11,460 nt of DNA, from positions 1-11,460 of the forward strand of contig JAURNJ010000167.1 of NCBI GenBank assembly GCA_030830245.1. The letters run 5' to 3'. How positions within the stretch are numbered: position 1 is the first letter of the stretch; each line of letters starts with the position of its first letter. The notes under the pieces are model-generated. The model was not told where the DNA came from. It was given only the letters and a program-made list of their open reading frames with translations, and did no database searches. The DNA comes from Novosphingobium sp. GTDB taxonomy: Bacteria > Pseudomonadota > Alphaproteobacteria > Sphingomonadales > Sphingomonadaceae. The translations under genes were made by a program, and so were the position numbers. Below are positions 1 through 6,998 of this stretch, piece by piece.

Positions 1-2
1 GC

Positions 3-197
3 GCGGTAGGCGACGTCGTGATTGACATGCTCGGCCATCTGAGGCGCTGCGGCTTCGATGCCTTCGCTCCCGAGCATGGCCTTAACGAGGCAGACGCCAG
101 GGCCGCCTTCGAGCGTTGGGACAATGTCTATCAGGCGACCGGGGATGGCCGCGTGCCCATCTGGGCAAGGAGACACGCTGATGAGCAACACAGCTGA
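3..197 (+). CDS. DUF934 family protein, C-terminal part (start lies left of the window)
   Basis: The reading frame is open from base 3 to the TGA at 195-197, giving about 64 visible residues. They include the stretches FDAFAPEHGLNEADARAAFE and WDNVYQATGDG, which resemble the C-terminus of DUF934 proteins. Members of this family sit next to sulfite reductase and cysH in many proteobacteria and are thought to help sulfite reduction, but their biochemistry is not settled. The frame overlaps the cysH start by 17 bases (ATG at 181, stop at 197), which argues for one operon and coupled translation. In related genomes the gene upstream is usually a nitrite/sulfite reductase hemoprotein; that part is outside the window. 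The family assignment is from recall of conserved residues only. Confidence 0.7.
   Translation, partial: AVGDVVIDMLGHLRRCGFDAFAPEHGLNEADARAAFERWDNVYQATGDGRVPIWARRHADEQHS
167..172 (+). promoter_or_regulatory. Ribosome binding site that fixes the cysH start
   Basis: AAGGAG lies 8 bases before the ATG at 181. It supports that start over the in-frame ATG at 58, which would add 41 residues encoded inside the DUF934 gene. Confidence 0.75.
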
Positions 198-978
198 TCG
201 CGTGCGCGCCGTGGATCGCATCGATACCTCGCCGCACTTCCGCGAGGCCGATGCCGTCCGTCTGAACCGCATGTTCCAGGGTTCGGACACCAGCGAAATG
301 CTCGAAGTGCTGCTGCGCGAAAAGCTGGCGGGAGAAGTCGCCGTTGTCTCCAGCTTCGGCGCGGAAAGCGCTGTGCTGCTTCACCTCATTTCCCGCATCG
401 ACCCGACGGTCCCGGTGCTGTTTCTCGAAACCGGCAAGCATTTTGCCGAAACGCTCGCCTACCGCGACCTGCTCGCCGGGCGGCTTGGCCTCACCGACCT
501 GCGCAACCTGACCCCCGATCCCGCCATGCTTGCCGCCAAGGACGAAAGCGGCCTGAGGTGGTCCTATGATCCCGACGGTTGCTGCGAAATCCGCAAGGTG
601 ATCCCGCTCGCCAATGCGCTTGCGGGCTTCGACGCCTCGATCACCGGTAGGAAGGCATTCCAGTCGACCACGCGCGCCAAGCTGCCGCGCTTCGAGATCG
701 ACAACAGCGACGCGATGGGCAGGCTCAAGATCAACCCGCTGATCGACTGGACGCCGCAAGACATTGCCGCCTGGATGGCCGAGCACGACCTTCCCGCGCA
801 CCCGCTGGTGGAGCAGGGTTATCCCTCGATCGGCTGCTCGCCCTGTACCCACAAGGTTGCCGAAGGCGAGGATGCACGCTCTGGCCGCTGGAAGGGCTGG
901 GACAAGACCGAATGCGGCATCCACGTTCCGGGCCAGGACGACGGCGACCTGCCTCCGGGCTACGATCCGGTTTTCTGA
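181..978 (+). CDS. cysH: Assimilatory adenylyl-sulfate (APS/PAPS) reductase, 4Fe-4S type
   Basis: This 265-residue enzyme reduces activated sulfate (APS or PAPS) to sulfite with thioredoxin or glutaredoxin as donor, in cytoplasmic sulfate assimilation to cysteine. It shows the nucleotide-binding segment SSFGAESAVLLH (57-68), LFLETGKHFAET (80-91), and TGRKAFQS near 155-162. A CC pair (134-135) plus CSPC (219-222) are the four cysteines that bind the [4Fe-4S] cluster in APS reductases. The C-terminal ECGIH (244-248) carries the catalytic cysteine C245. E. coli-type PAPS reductases lack the CC and CxxC cysteines, so APS is the likelier substrate, although some cluster-bearing enzymes accept both. 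The start at 181 is chosen from its ribosome binding site and the length typical of the family. It overlaps the DUF934 gene upstream. A 102-base gap with no clear terminator follows. Confidence 0.95.
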   Translation: MSNTADRVRAVDRIDTSPHFREADAVRLNRMFQGSDTSEMLEVLLREKLAGEVAVVSSFGAESAVLLHLISRIDPTVPVLFLETGKHFAETLAYRDLLAGRLGLTDLRNLTPDPAMLAAKDESGLRWSYDPDGCCEIRKVIPLANALAGFDASITGRKAFQSTTRAKLPRFEIDNSDAMGRLKINPLIDWTPQDIAAWMAEHDLPAHPLVEQGYPSIGCSPCTHKVAEGEDARSGRWKGWDKTECGIHVPGQDDGDLPPGYDPVF

Positions 979-1067
979 TCCCAAAGACAGCGCGCGAATT
1001 GCTTGCATTTCGCCGGTTGATCGGCACACCTTCATCTGAGGGCGCGTAGCCAAGCGTCGGCCCAGAC

Positions 1068-1073
1068 AGGAGA
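1068..1073 (+). promoter_or_regulatory. Ribosome binding site of the acyl-CoA synthetase gene
   Basis: AGGAGA lies 7 bases before the ATG at 1081. The rest of the 979-1080 gap shows no convincing -35/-10 pair and no hairpin with a T-run, so whether this gene starts a new transcript is unclear. Confidence 0.7.
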
Positions 1074-1080
1074 GCTGCCG

Positions 1081-2616
1081 ATGTATGCGCTTGATCTGAC
1101 CGATTCCTATGCGCCTGCACAAACCGACGATGAACTGGCCGAAATAACCGTGGGCGGAGCGCTGCGCGAGGCGGCAGCACGGGCCGGAAACCAGCTGGCG
1201 CTGCAGGAAGCCGATGCGCAGGGCATGCTGGGCCGCGAGTGGACCTATGCCGAACTGCTCGCCGATTCAGAGCGCCTCGCCCATGCACTGCTTACCCGCT
1301 ACCAGCCGGGAGAGCGGGTAGCGGTCTGGGCACCCAATGTGCCTGAATGGGTGCTTCTCGAATTCGGCCTCGCCCTCGCGGGCCTGACGCTGGTCACGGT
1401 GAATCCCGGCTATCAGGCGCGCGAACTGAAATACGTGCTTAAACAGTCGTGCTCGGCCGGCCTGTTCCTGATTGGCGAATACCGCGGCAATCCAATGGCG
1501 AGGATCGCAAAAGAGGTTGTAAACCAGATTCCCGCCATCCGCGAAACAGTCGACATGGAGGATCACGCCGCGCTGTTCCGGCAAGCCGGTCCGCTCGGCC
1601 CGCTGCCGGACGTGAACCCCGGCGACGAGGTGCAGATCCAGTACACCTCGGGCACGACGGGCTTTCCGAAGGGAGTCGTCCTGCATCATCGCGGCATCGT
1701 CAACAATGCCCGCCAGGGTGCCGAACGGCTTGGCATCGAGCGCGGCGCGACAGTGATGGCGATCATGCCGCTGTTCCACACCGCCGGATGCGGCCTCGCC
1801 GTCCTCGGCGCCGTTCAGCTCGACAATCGGATGATCCTCGTCCGCCAGTTCGACCCGCAACAGGTCAATGCCCTGATCGAGAGCGAGAGGGTCTGCGGAA
1901 TGATGGGCGTGCCGACCATGCTCATCGCCATGCTCGAAGCTGACGCGGCGACACCGCGCGATTTCAGCAGCGTCACAATCGTGTCCTCGGGCGGGGCGAT
2001 GGTGCCGCCCGAACTGATCCGGCGCGTGACTGACCGGCTCGGCTGCAGTTTTTCGATCGTCTACGGCCAGACCGAGACTTCACCGCTGCTCACCCAGACC
2101 CGTCCCGGCGACCCCTTCGACGATATCTGCCACACGGTCGGCCAGGCCATGCCGCATACCGAGATGTCGATCCGCGATCCCGCCAGCAACGAAGTATTGC
2201 CCGTCGATACCGTCGGGGAGATTTGCGCGCGTGGGTGCAGCCTGATGCTCGGCTACAACGACGATCCGGAAGCGACGGCCAAGACCATCGATGCGCAGGG
2301 CTGGCTGCACACCGGCGATCTCGGCACCATGGATTCGCGGGGGTTCGTCAGGATCACCGGACGGGTGAAGGAGATGATCATTCGCGGCGGCGAAAACCTG
2401 TTTCCCGCAGAGATCGAGAACGTCCTGCTCGAACACGGCGATGTCGCCGAGGTGGCGGTGGTCGGCGTACCGGACGCCAAATTCGGCGAGGCGGCGGCCG
2501 CGTTCGTGCGCCCGGCGGCAGGCGTAAAGCTCGATCCGCCTGCCCTGATCGCGCATTGCCGGGCGAACATCGCGGCGCAAAAGACCCCGACGCACTGGAT
2601 CGCCATCGACGAATGA
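1081..2616 (+). CDS. Fatty-acyl-CoA synthetase-like AMP-binding enzyme, cut short by an in-frame TGA
   Basis: The 511-residue product belongs to the acyl-adenylate-forming superfamily, which turns a carboxylic acid into acyl-AMP and then acyl-CoA. The phosphate-binding loop YTSGTTGFPKG is at 188-198, YGQTE at 328-332, HTGD (ribose-binding Asp) at 410-413, and the hinge GRVKEM at 427-432 followed by RGGENLFPAEIE. The protein stops at TGA (2614-2616), right before the conserved C-terminal motif. The same frame continues after the TGA with PLTGSGKIQK and ends at TAA (2686-2688), where a 535-residue family-sized protein would end. Homologues usually have an aromatic residue at this place, so TGG to TGA is the simplest explanation. 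The truncated form lacks the catalytic lysine needed for adenylation, so it is probably inactive unless the stop is read through or is a sequence error. It could equally be annotated as a pseudogene spanning 1081-2688. It is probably co-transcribed with the next gene, 24 bases after the TAA. Confidence 0.85.
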   Translation: MYALDLTDSYAPAQTDDELAEITVGGALREAAARAGNQLALQEADAQGMLGREWTYAELLADSERLAHALLTRYQPGERVAVWAPNVPEWVLLEFGLALAGLTLVTVNPGYQARELKYVLKQSCSAGLFLIGEYRGNPMARIAKEVVNQIPAIRETVDMEDHAALFRQAGPLGPLPDVNPGDEVQIQYTSGTTGFPKGVVLHHRGIVNNARQGAERLGIERGATVMAIMPLFHTAGCGLAVLGAVQLDNRMILVRQFDPQQVNALIESERVCGMMGVPTMLIAMLEADAATPRDFSSVTIVSSGGAMVPPELIRRVTDRLGCSFSIVYGQTETSPLLTQTRPGDPFDDICHTVGQAMPHTEMSIRDPASNEVLPVDTVGEICARGCSLMLGYNDDPEATAKTIDAQGWLHTGDLGTMDSRGFVRITGRVKEMIIRGGENLFPAEIENVLLEHGDVAEVAVVGVPDAKFGEAAAAFVRPAAGVKLDPPALIAHCRANIAAQKTPTHWIAIDE

Positions 2617-2688
2617 CCATTGACCGGATCGGGCAAGATCCAGAAGTTCGCCCTGCGCGACCGTTGGGTGGCCGGGGAATTCGGCTAA
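2614..2688 (+). other. In-frame TGA and the detached C-terminus of the acyl-CoA synthetase
   Basis: Reading through the TGA in the same frame gives 23 codons: PLTGSGKIQKFALRD, then RWVAGEFG, then TAA. This is the A10-type motif of the superfamily; the lysine of GSGK would be residue 519 of the restored protein. There is no start codon or ribosome binding site for independent translation of this piece. The segment shows no further damage, so the stop is recent, tolerated by readthrough, or an error. Confidence 0.85.
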
Positions 2689-2700
2689 GAGAAGCGTGTG

Positions 2701-2705
2701 GGAGA
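2701..2705 (+). promoter_or_regulatory. Ribosome binding site that fixes the start of the DUF1214-like gene
   Basis: GGAGA, within a GGGAGAGAG purine stretch, lies 7 bases before the ATG at 2713. It favours that ATG over the in-frame GTG at 2698 and places the basic start of the signal peptide directly after the methionine. Confidence 0.65.
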
Positions 2706-2712
2706 GAGTGAA

Positions 2713-3972
2713 ATGAAGCGACTGACGAGAGGTCTGTCCGCTGCCCTGACAGCGGCTTTGCTGGCTGCGCCTGCGGCAGCGCAGGAACCTGAACTGCCCA
2801 CCTGGGCGGATCAGATGGAAGCGCTCAAGCCCGTCGGCAAGTACCTGCTCGAGCTGGCCGAGCGCGACGACACCGACGCGCGCCGACAGGAAATGAACCA
2901 GTACGTGCTCGGCTCGGTCGCCAATGGTTACCTGAATTATGTGCGGGCCGATCCGGCCAACCCGACCTTCACGCCGTTGTGGAACTATGCCTTCAACTAT
3001 GGCGGGCCCAACCCTGACTATGCCTACATGTTCACGCTAATCGATCCGAAGGGCACCTATCGCATAACCGGCTATCGCGGCACTTCGCGCTTCGTCGAGA
3101 TCACCCAGCAGAACGGGGATTTCACAAGTAGGGCGGTGTATGACGCAACCGCCAAAAACACCCCCGCGCCGACCAACGATCTCGATCAGCTGACGCTCGA
3201 CAAGAACCGCTACTTCAGCGTGATCCTGAGCGCCGAGCGCCCGGCAGGCTACACCGGCGACTGGTGGCCGCTGATGCCGACCACCAAATCCCTGCTGATG
3301 CGCAAGGCCATGGCGGACTGGAAGCGCGAGATCGACCCAAGGATCGCCATCGACCGGCTCGACGATGCGCCGCCGCTGACCACCGCGCAGATGGCTGAGC
3401 GTTTTTCAAACCTCAAGAACTGGGTCGCCACTCGGATCGAGAGCGAAATCAGCCTCGTGCGCTATTACTTCGAGCATCACGGCATGAACACGATCAAGAA
3501 ATCCCAGCTCATGGCGGCGGCTGCTCCGTTCAAGGGGCAGGTCTATCTCGATGGCGGCTTCCAGATAAGGGACGACGAGGCGCTGGTGCTCGAAACCGTG
3601 GTGCCCAAACAGTGCCGCTACTGGCAGATCCTGCTGGCGGACGACCGTTTTGCCGTGATCGACTGGGTCAATCGCCAGTCGAGCCTCAACGATGCGCAGG
3701 CGCGCCTCGACACGGACGGCAAGTTTCGCGCGGTAATCGCGGCGAAGGACCCCGGCGTGCCCAACTGGCTCGATACGGCAGGCGAGAAACGGGGCCTCAT
3801 CCAGATGCGCTGGAACAGGTGCAGCGAAGCGCCCGATCCGGTGGTGACGAAGATCGCGCTCAAGGATGTGCGCAAGCATGTGCCCAAGGATACGCCGGTG
3901 ATCACGCCCGAACAGCGCAAGGTGGAGCTTGGCGAGCGGCGCGAGGCGGCGCAATTGCGCCAGTTGTGGTGA
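2713..3972 (+). CDS. Secreted DUF1214-like protein of unknown function
   Basis: This 419-residue protein begins with a classic Sec signal peptide: basic MKRLTR, then a Leu/Ala-rich core, then an APAAA-Q cleavage site after about residue 23. The mature protein should be periplasmic. The C-terminal third (about residues 285-400) carries the features I associate with DUF1214 proteins: a Tyr-Trp-Q segment (CRYWQILLAD), VIDWVNRQSSLN, PNWLDT (350-355), RG (360-361) and MRWNRC (365-370). The N-terminal half has many aromatic residues (NYAFNYGGPNPDYAYMF). There are no membrane spans after the signal and no known catalytic motif. The family has no established biochemical role. Because it sits between an acyl-CoA synthetase and an SDR with very short gaps, a role in handling a hydrophobic substrate is possible, but that is inference. 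The gene ends 7 bases before the next start. Confidence 0.75.
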   Translation: MKRLTRGLSAALTAALLAAPAAAQEPELPTWADQMEALKPVGKYLLELAERDDTDARRQEMNQYVLGSVANGYLNYVRADPANPTFTPLWNYAFNYGGPNPDYAYMFTLIDPKGTYRITGYRGTSRFVEITQQNGDFTSRAVYDATAKNTPAPTNDLDQLTLDKNRYFSVILSAERPAGYTGDWWPLMPTTKSLLMRKAMADWKREIDPRIAIDRLDDAPPLTTAQMAERFSNLKNWVATRIESEISLVRYYFEHHGMNTIKKSQLMAAAAPFKGQVYLDGGFQIRDDEALVLETVVPKQCRYWQILLADDRFAVIDWVNRQSSLNDAQARLDTDGKFRAVIAAKDPGVPNWLDTAGEKRGLIQMRWNRCSEAPDPVVTKIALKDVRKHVPKDTPVITPEQRKVELGERREAAQLRQLW

Positions 3973-3979
3973 GGCGGGC

Positions 3980-4897
3980 ATGATTACCGGAGAAAAAATC
4001 CTCATAACCGGCCCCGCAGGACGGATCGCCTCGGCCCTGTGCGAAGCGCTCGCCCCGCACAACGAGATGTGGGGCATCGCCCGGTTTTCCGATCCGGAAA
4101 GCCGCAAGCGTATCGATGCGCTTGGCGTGACCACTCGTCAGATCGATTACTCGACCGGCGAGTTCGGCGACTTGCCCAAGGACTTTACCTACATCTTGCA
4201 CCTCGCGGCGGACTTCAGCGCGACAGACTACGAACGCGCGCTGACGGTCAACGCCGAGGGCACTGGTTTCCTGCTCGAACATTGCCGGGCCGCCAAGGCC
4301 GCGCTCGTCATGTCGACGGTCACGACCTACAAGCCGCATCCCGATCCGTGGCATCCCTTCGCGGAAACCGATCCTCTGGGCGATGCCGCGATCCCCGGTC
4401 AGGCACCCTATTCGATCAGCAAGATCGCCGAGGAGGCGGTGACCCGGTATTGCGCCCGCTCGTTCAACCTGCCGGTCACCATCGCGCGGATGGGCGCGGC
4501 CTACGGCAAGCAGGGCGGCCTTCCGGCTTTCCATCTTCAGGCCGTGGCCGAGGGACTGCCAGTCAAGACCCGCTGGGATCCGATGACCTACAGCCCCATC
4601 CACGACGACGACATCGTTGATCAGCTCGAACCCTTGCTTGGCGTCGCCAGCGTCCCAGCAACCATCGTCAACTGGTGCGGCGACGAGGCCGTGAGCGTGC
4701 AGCAGTGGACGGCCTGGTTCGGAGAATTGCTCGGGGTCGAACCCAGCATCGAAGTCGAGGTAATTCCCGAAGCCTCGGTCGGCTCAGTGGGCGATCCGCG
4801 CAAGCGCATTTCGATCACCGGGCCGTGCAAGGTCCACTGGAAGGACGGCCTGCGGCGCATGGCGCAGCAGTTCTATCCGGACCGGGTGGTGGGATAA
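3980..4897 (+). CDS. NAD(P)-dependent epimerase/dehydratase-like protein (extended SDR)
   Basis: This 305-residue protein is an extended short-chain dehydrogenase/reductase. The Rossmann dinucleotide loop is TGPAGRIA (10-17), LHLAAD follows at 73-78, MSTVTTY (111-117) holds the catalytic Ser/Thr position, and Y144-S-I-S-K148 is the catalytic YxxxK pair. The C-terminal half, with TYSPIHDDDIVD and a WCGDE segment, should form the substrate domain. Possible activities are dehydrogenation, epimerisation or reduction of a hydroxyl or keto group; the substrate cannot be told. The ATG at 3980 is chosen because it lies 7 bases after the DUF1214-like stop, with a weak GAGG overlapping that stop, and gives a normal N-terminus. 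A longer frame from 3929 would overlap the upstream gene by 44 bases. It is the last gene of the plus-strand group and ends only 3 bases from the stop of the convergent gene. Confidence 0.85.
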   Translation: MITGEKILITGPAGRIASALCEALAPHNEMWGIARFSDPESRKRIDALGVTTRQIDYSTGEFGDLPKDFTYILHLAADFSATDYERALTVNAEGTGFLLEHCRAAKAALVMSTVTTYKPHPDPWHPFAETDPLGDAAIPGQAPYSISKIAEEAVTRYCARSFNLPVTIARMGAAYGKQGGLPAFHLQAVAEGLPVKTRWDPMTYSPIHDDDIVDQLEPLLGVASVPATIVNWCGDEAVSVQQWTAWFGELLGVEPSIEVEVIPEASVGSVGDPRKRISITGPCKVHWKDGLRRMAQQFYPDRVVG

Positions 4898-4900
4898 GTC

Positions 4901-5809
4901 TTAAACCCAACCCTGTTCGCGATACCAGCGAGCGGTCGCCTTCAGGCCTTCGCGCGTCTCGATGCGCGGCTGCCACAGGTCGTGCGGAGGGCGTGCTCCG
5001 TGGCTGACCACCCAGTCGGGATGGCTGAAATAGGCGGCCCGGTCCGGCGTCAGTTTGGCGCGCGAACGCCGCACAAACCGGTCTGCCCGTGCAGCGCGCA
5101 TCATGGTGCTGGGAGAAAGGCCGATCACACGCGGCCTGCCACCCATGGCCCAGCCGATTGCCCGCGCCAGTTCATAATGACTCCAGCCGTTCAACCGCCC
5201 GTCGTCCGGCTCGAAACTGCGCGCGGTGACAAGCTCGCCACCGGGCAACACGGCCAGCAGGAGCCGGGCGAGATCCTCGACATGGATCAGCGAAGTCCGA
5301 CCCTGTTTCGGCATCGGCACGAAACCCAGGCGCGAAACCTTGAACAGTTCGAGCATCTCGGTGTCGCGCGGACCATAGATCGCGGACGGGCGCACCAGGG
5401 TCCAGTCGAGCCCGCTCGCCATGACGAGCTTTTCCGCGCGCGCCTTCGAGGCGCCATAGTCCGAAAGGCCCGGTTCGCGCGCAGAAAGCGACGAAACATG
5501 GACGAACCGCCGATTTCCTGCGTTTCTGGCGGCCTCCAGTACGTTCAGCGTGCCCACCACATTGCCGTGCTCGAAACCATCGCGATCGCGCGCATTGACC
5601 ACTCCGGCGATGTGGATCACGGCATCGGCATCGCACACCAGCAAGTCCAGCGCGGCAGTGTCCGCCAGGTCGCCCGCGATCCATTCGACGCCTTCGCGCG
5701 GCTTTTGCGGCCTGCGAGCCAGTGCGGAGACAGTAAATCCTTCGGCGAGGGCATGGTCAAGCAGCGCCTGCCCGACGAATCCGGTGCCCCCCGTAACTGC
5801 CAGTTTCAC
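4901..5809 (-). CDS. NAD(P)-dependent extended SDR, translationally coupled to proB
   Basis: This 302-residue extended SDR has the nucleotide-binding loop TGGTGFVG (6-13), an acidic DL pair at 47-48, IHIAG (65-69), VSSLS (105-109) and the catalytic Y118-G-A-S-K122. RPSAIYGP follows near residue 140, as in NAD-dependent epimerases and NDUFA9-like proteins. The start codon is GTG (5809-5807) and overlaps the TGA of proB in the four bases GTGA. With no clear ribosome binding site of its own, it probably depends on translation of proB. It does not resemble proA or any other proline enzyme I know, so its tie to proB may be only transcriptional. It could be a sugar-nucleotide epimerase, a flavonol-reductase-like enzyme or a quinone-binding NDUFA9-like protein; the motifs do not decide. 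Confidence 0.85.
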   Translation of the reverse strand: MKLAVTGGTGFVGQALLDHALAEGFTVSALARRPQKPREGVEWIAGDLADTAALDLLVCDADAVIHIAGVVNARDRDGFEHGNVVGTLNVLEAARNAGNRRFVHVSSLSAREPGLSDYGASKARAEKLVMASGLDWTLVRPSAIYGPRDTEMLELFKVSRLGFVPMPKQGRTSLIHVEDLARLLLAVLPGGELVTARSFEPDDGRLNGWSHYELARAIGWAMGGRPRVIGLSPSTMMRAARADRFVRRSRAKLTPDRAAYFSHPDWVVSHGARPPHDLWQPRIETREGLKATARWYREQGWV

Positions 5810-6948
5810 TTCAAGACCAGCTGGTTGCGGTGAACCACCGCCGAGCGCGGCGCATAGCCGAGCAATGCTTCATGCTCTCGCGAGTGGCGGCCCATCAGGC
5901 GGGCGCATTCCTCGGCGTCGTATTCGGACAGGCCGTGGGCCAGGACGGTCCCGGCCTGATCGAAGATACCCACCGGATCGCCCCGTTTGAAGGCCCCTGC
6001 AACGCCGGATATTCCCGCCGCGAGCAGGCTGCTGCCACCTTGCAGCGCCTTTGCCGCGCCTGCATCGATCACCAGCTCACCCTTCAGCTTCATCCGACCG
6101 CCCAGCCATGCCTTGCGCGCGGCGTCGCGGCGGCGCTTGCCGACTGGAGGCAGGAAAAGCGTTCCGATGTCATTGCCGATAGCTCGGGCGATCGGCCGAT
6201 CGTGGGTGCCGTTGACGATGGCCAGCGCGATTCCGACCATGTCGGCGATCTCCGCGGCCTGAAGCTTGGAGGTCATGCCCCCCGAGCCAAGACCCGATCC
6301 CGAAGCACCGCTCGCCATCGCCTTGATTTCGCCGGTGACGCCGCGCACTTCGCGCACCAGCGTCGCGGCAGGATCGGCGGGATCGCGGTCGTAAAGGCCA
6401 TCGACATCGGAGAGCAGCAAGACCGCGCTTGCCTGCACCGCCTGCGCCACTCTCGCCGCCAGCCGGTCATTGTCGCCGAAACGGATCTCGTGAGTCGCGA
6501 CCGAATCGTTCTCGTTGATCACCGGCACCGCCCCGGCATCCAGCAAGCGGCCCAGCGTTGCAGTGGCATTGAGATAGCGCCGACGGTCTTCAAGGTCGTC
6601 GAGCGTCAGGAGCAATTGCGCGGCGGGAAGGCCATGCAGTTCCAGCAGTTCGGCCCACAAGCCCGACAGCGCGATCTGCCCCACCGAAGCCGCTGCCTGC
6701 GCATCGGCCAGGCTGCCGCGCCCGCCCTTCTCCAGCCCCAGCCGTGCTGCCCCCAGCGCAATCGCGCCCGATGAGACGATGATGACGTTCTGCCCGCGCG
6801 CACGGCACTGGGCGAGTTCGTCGACCAGTCCGGCAATCCACTCGCGGCGCAAGCCCTGTTTCCCGACAAGCAGCGATGAGCCGACCTTGACCACAAGGCA
6901 GGGGCACTGGGCTGGATCGGTCAGGTCGGCAAGGCGGGTGACGGGCAT
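5806..6948 (-). CDS. proB: Glutamate 5-kinase
   Basis: The 380-residue protein phosphorylates glutamate with ATP to gamma-glutamyl phosphate, the first and feedback-controlled step of proline synthesis in the cytoplasm. The amino-acid-kinase domain shows VVKVGSSLL (19-27), VSSGAIALG (58-66), VINENDSV (143-150) and LLSDVDGLYDRDP with a later GSGGMTSKL. A C-terminal PUA domain follows (KGELVIDAGAAKAL, then GISGVAGAFKRGDPVGIFD). Both the domain order and the length match the family. The start ATG at 6948 has no strong ribosome binding site. The gene lies 50 bases after obgE on the same strand and is probably part of that transcript. The 3' end overlaps the following SDR by four bases. Confidence 0.96.
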   Translation of the reverse strand: MPVTRLADLTDPAQCPCLVVKVGSSLLVGKQGLRREWIAGLVDELAQCRARGQNVIIVSSGAIALGAARLGLEKGGRGSLADAQAAASVGQIALSGLWAELLELHGLPAAQLLLTLDDLEDRRRYLNATATLGRLLDAGAVPVINENDSVATHEIRFGDNDRLAARVAQAVQASAVLLLSDVDGLYDRDPADPAATLVREVRGVTGEIKAMASGASGSGLGSGGMTSKLQAAEIADMVGIALAIVNGTHDRPIARAIGNDIGTLFLPPVGKRRRDAARKAWLGGRMKLKGELVIDAGAAKALQGGSSLLAAGISGVAGAFKRGDPVGIFDQAGTVLAHGLSEYDAEECARLMGRHSREHEALLGYAPRSAVVHRNQLVLK

Positions 6949-6975
6949 GGCGGCGATTGGTTAGGGGCAAGCAAG

Positions 6976-6989
6976 GATTTGTGCAAATC
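6976..6989 (-). repeat. Short inverted repeat between obgE and proB
   Basis: The arms GATTTG and CAAATC are separated by two bases. The site lies 28 bases upstream of the proB start. No T-run follows, so it is not an intrinsic terminator. It could be a weak RNA hairpin or operator, or chance. Confidence 0.3.
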
Positions 6990-6998
6990 GGCAGGCAT

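Noticed and set aside
58..180. Longer N-terminus for cysH from an ATG at 58
   Set aside because: The extra 41 residues would be read out of frame through the DUF934 gene; a good ribosome binding site points to 181.
82..1122. Long open frame of 346 codons on the minus strand opposite cysH
   Set aside because: It lies over the well-supported cysH gene, its product has the Arg/Gly/His-rich look of antisense high-GC DNA, and it shows no family motif.
2614..2616. TGA as a selenocysteine codon or reassigned tryptophan codon
   Set aside because: No acyl-CoA synthetase is known with selenocysteine there, I see no clear stem-loop of the SECIS kind right after it, and TGA ends several other genes in the window.
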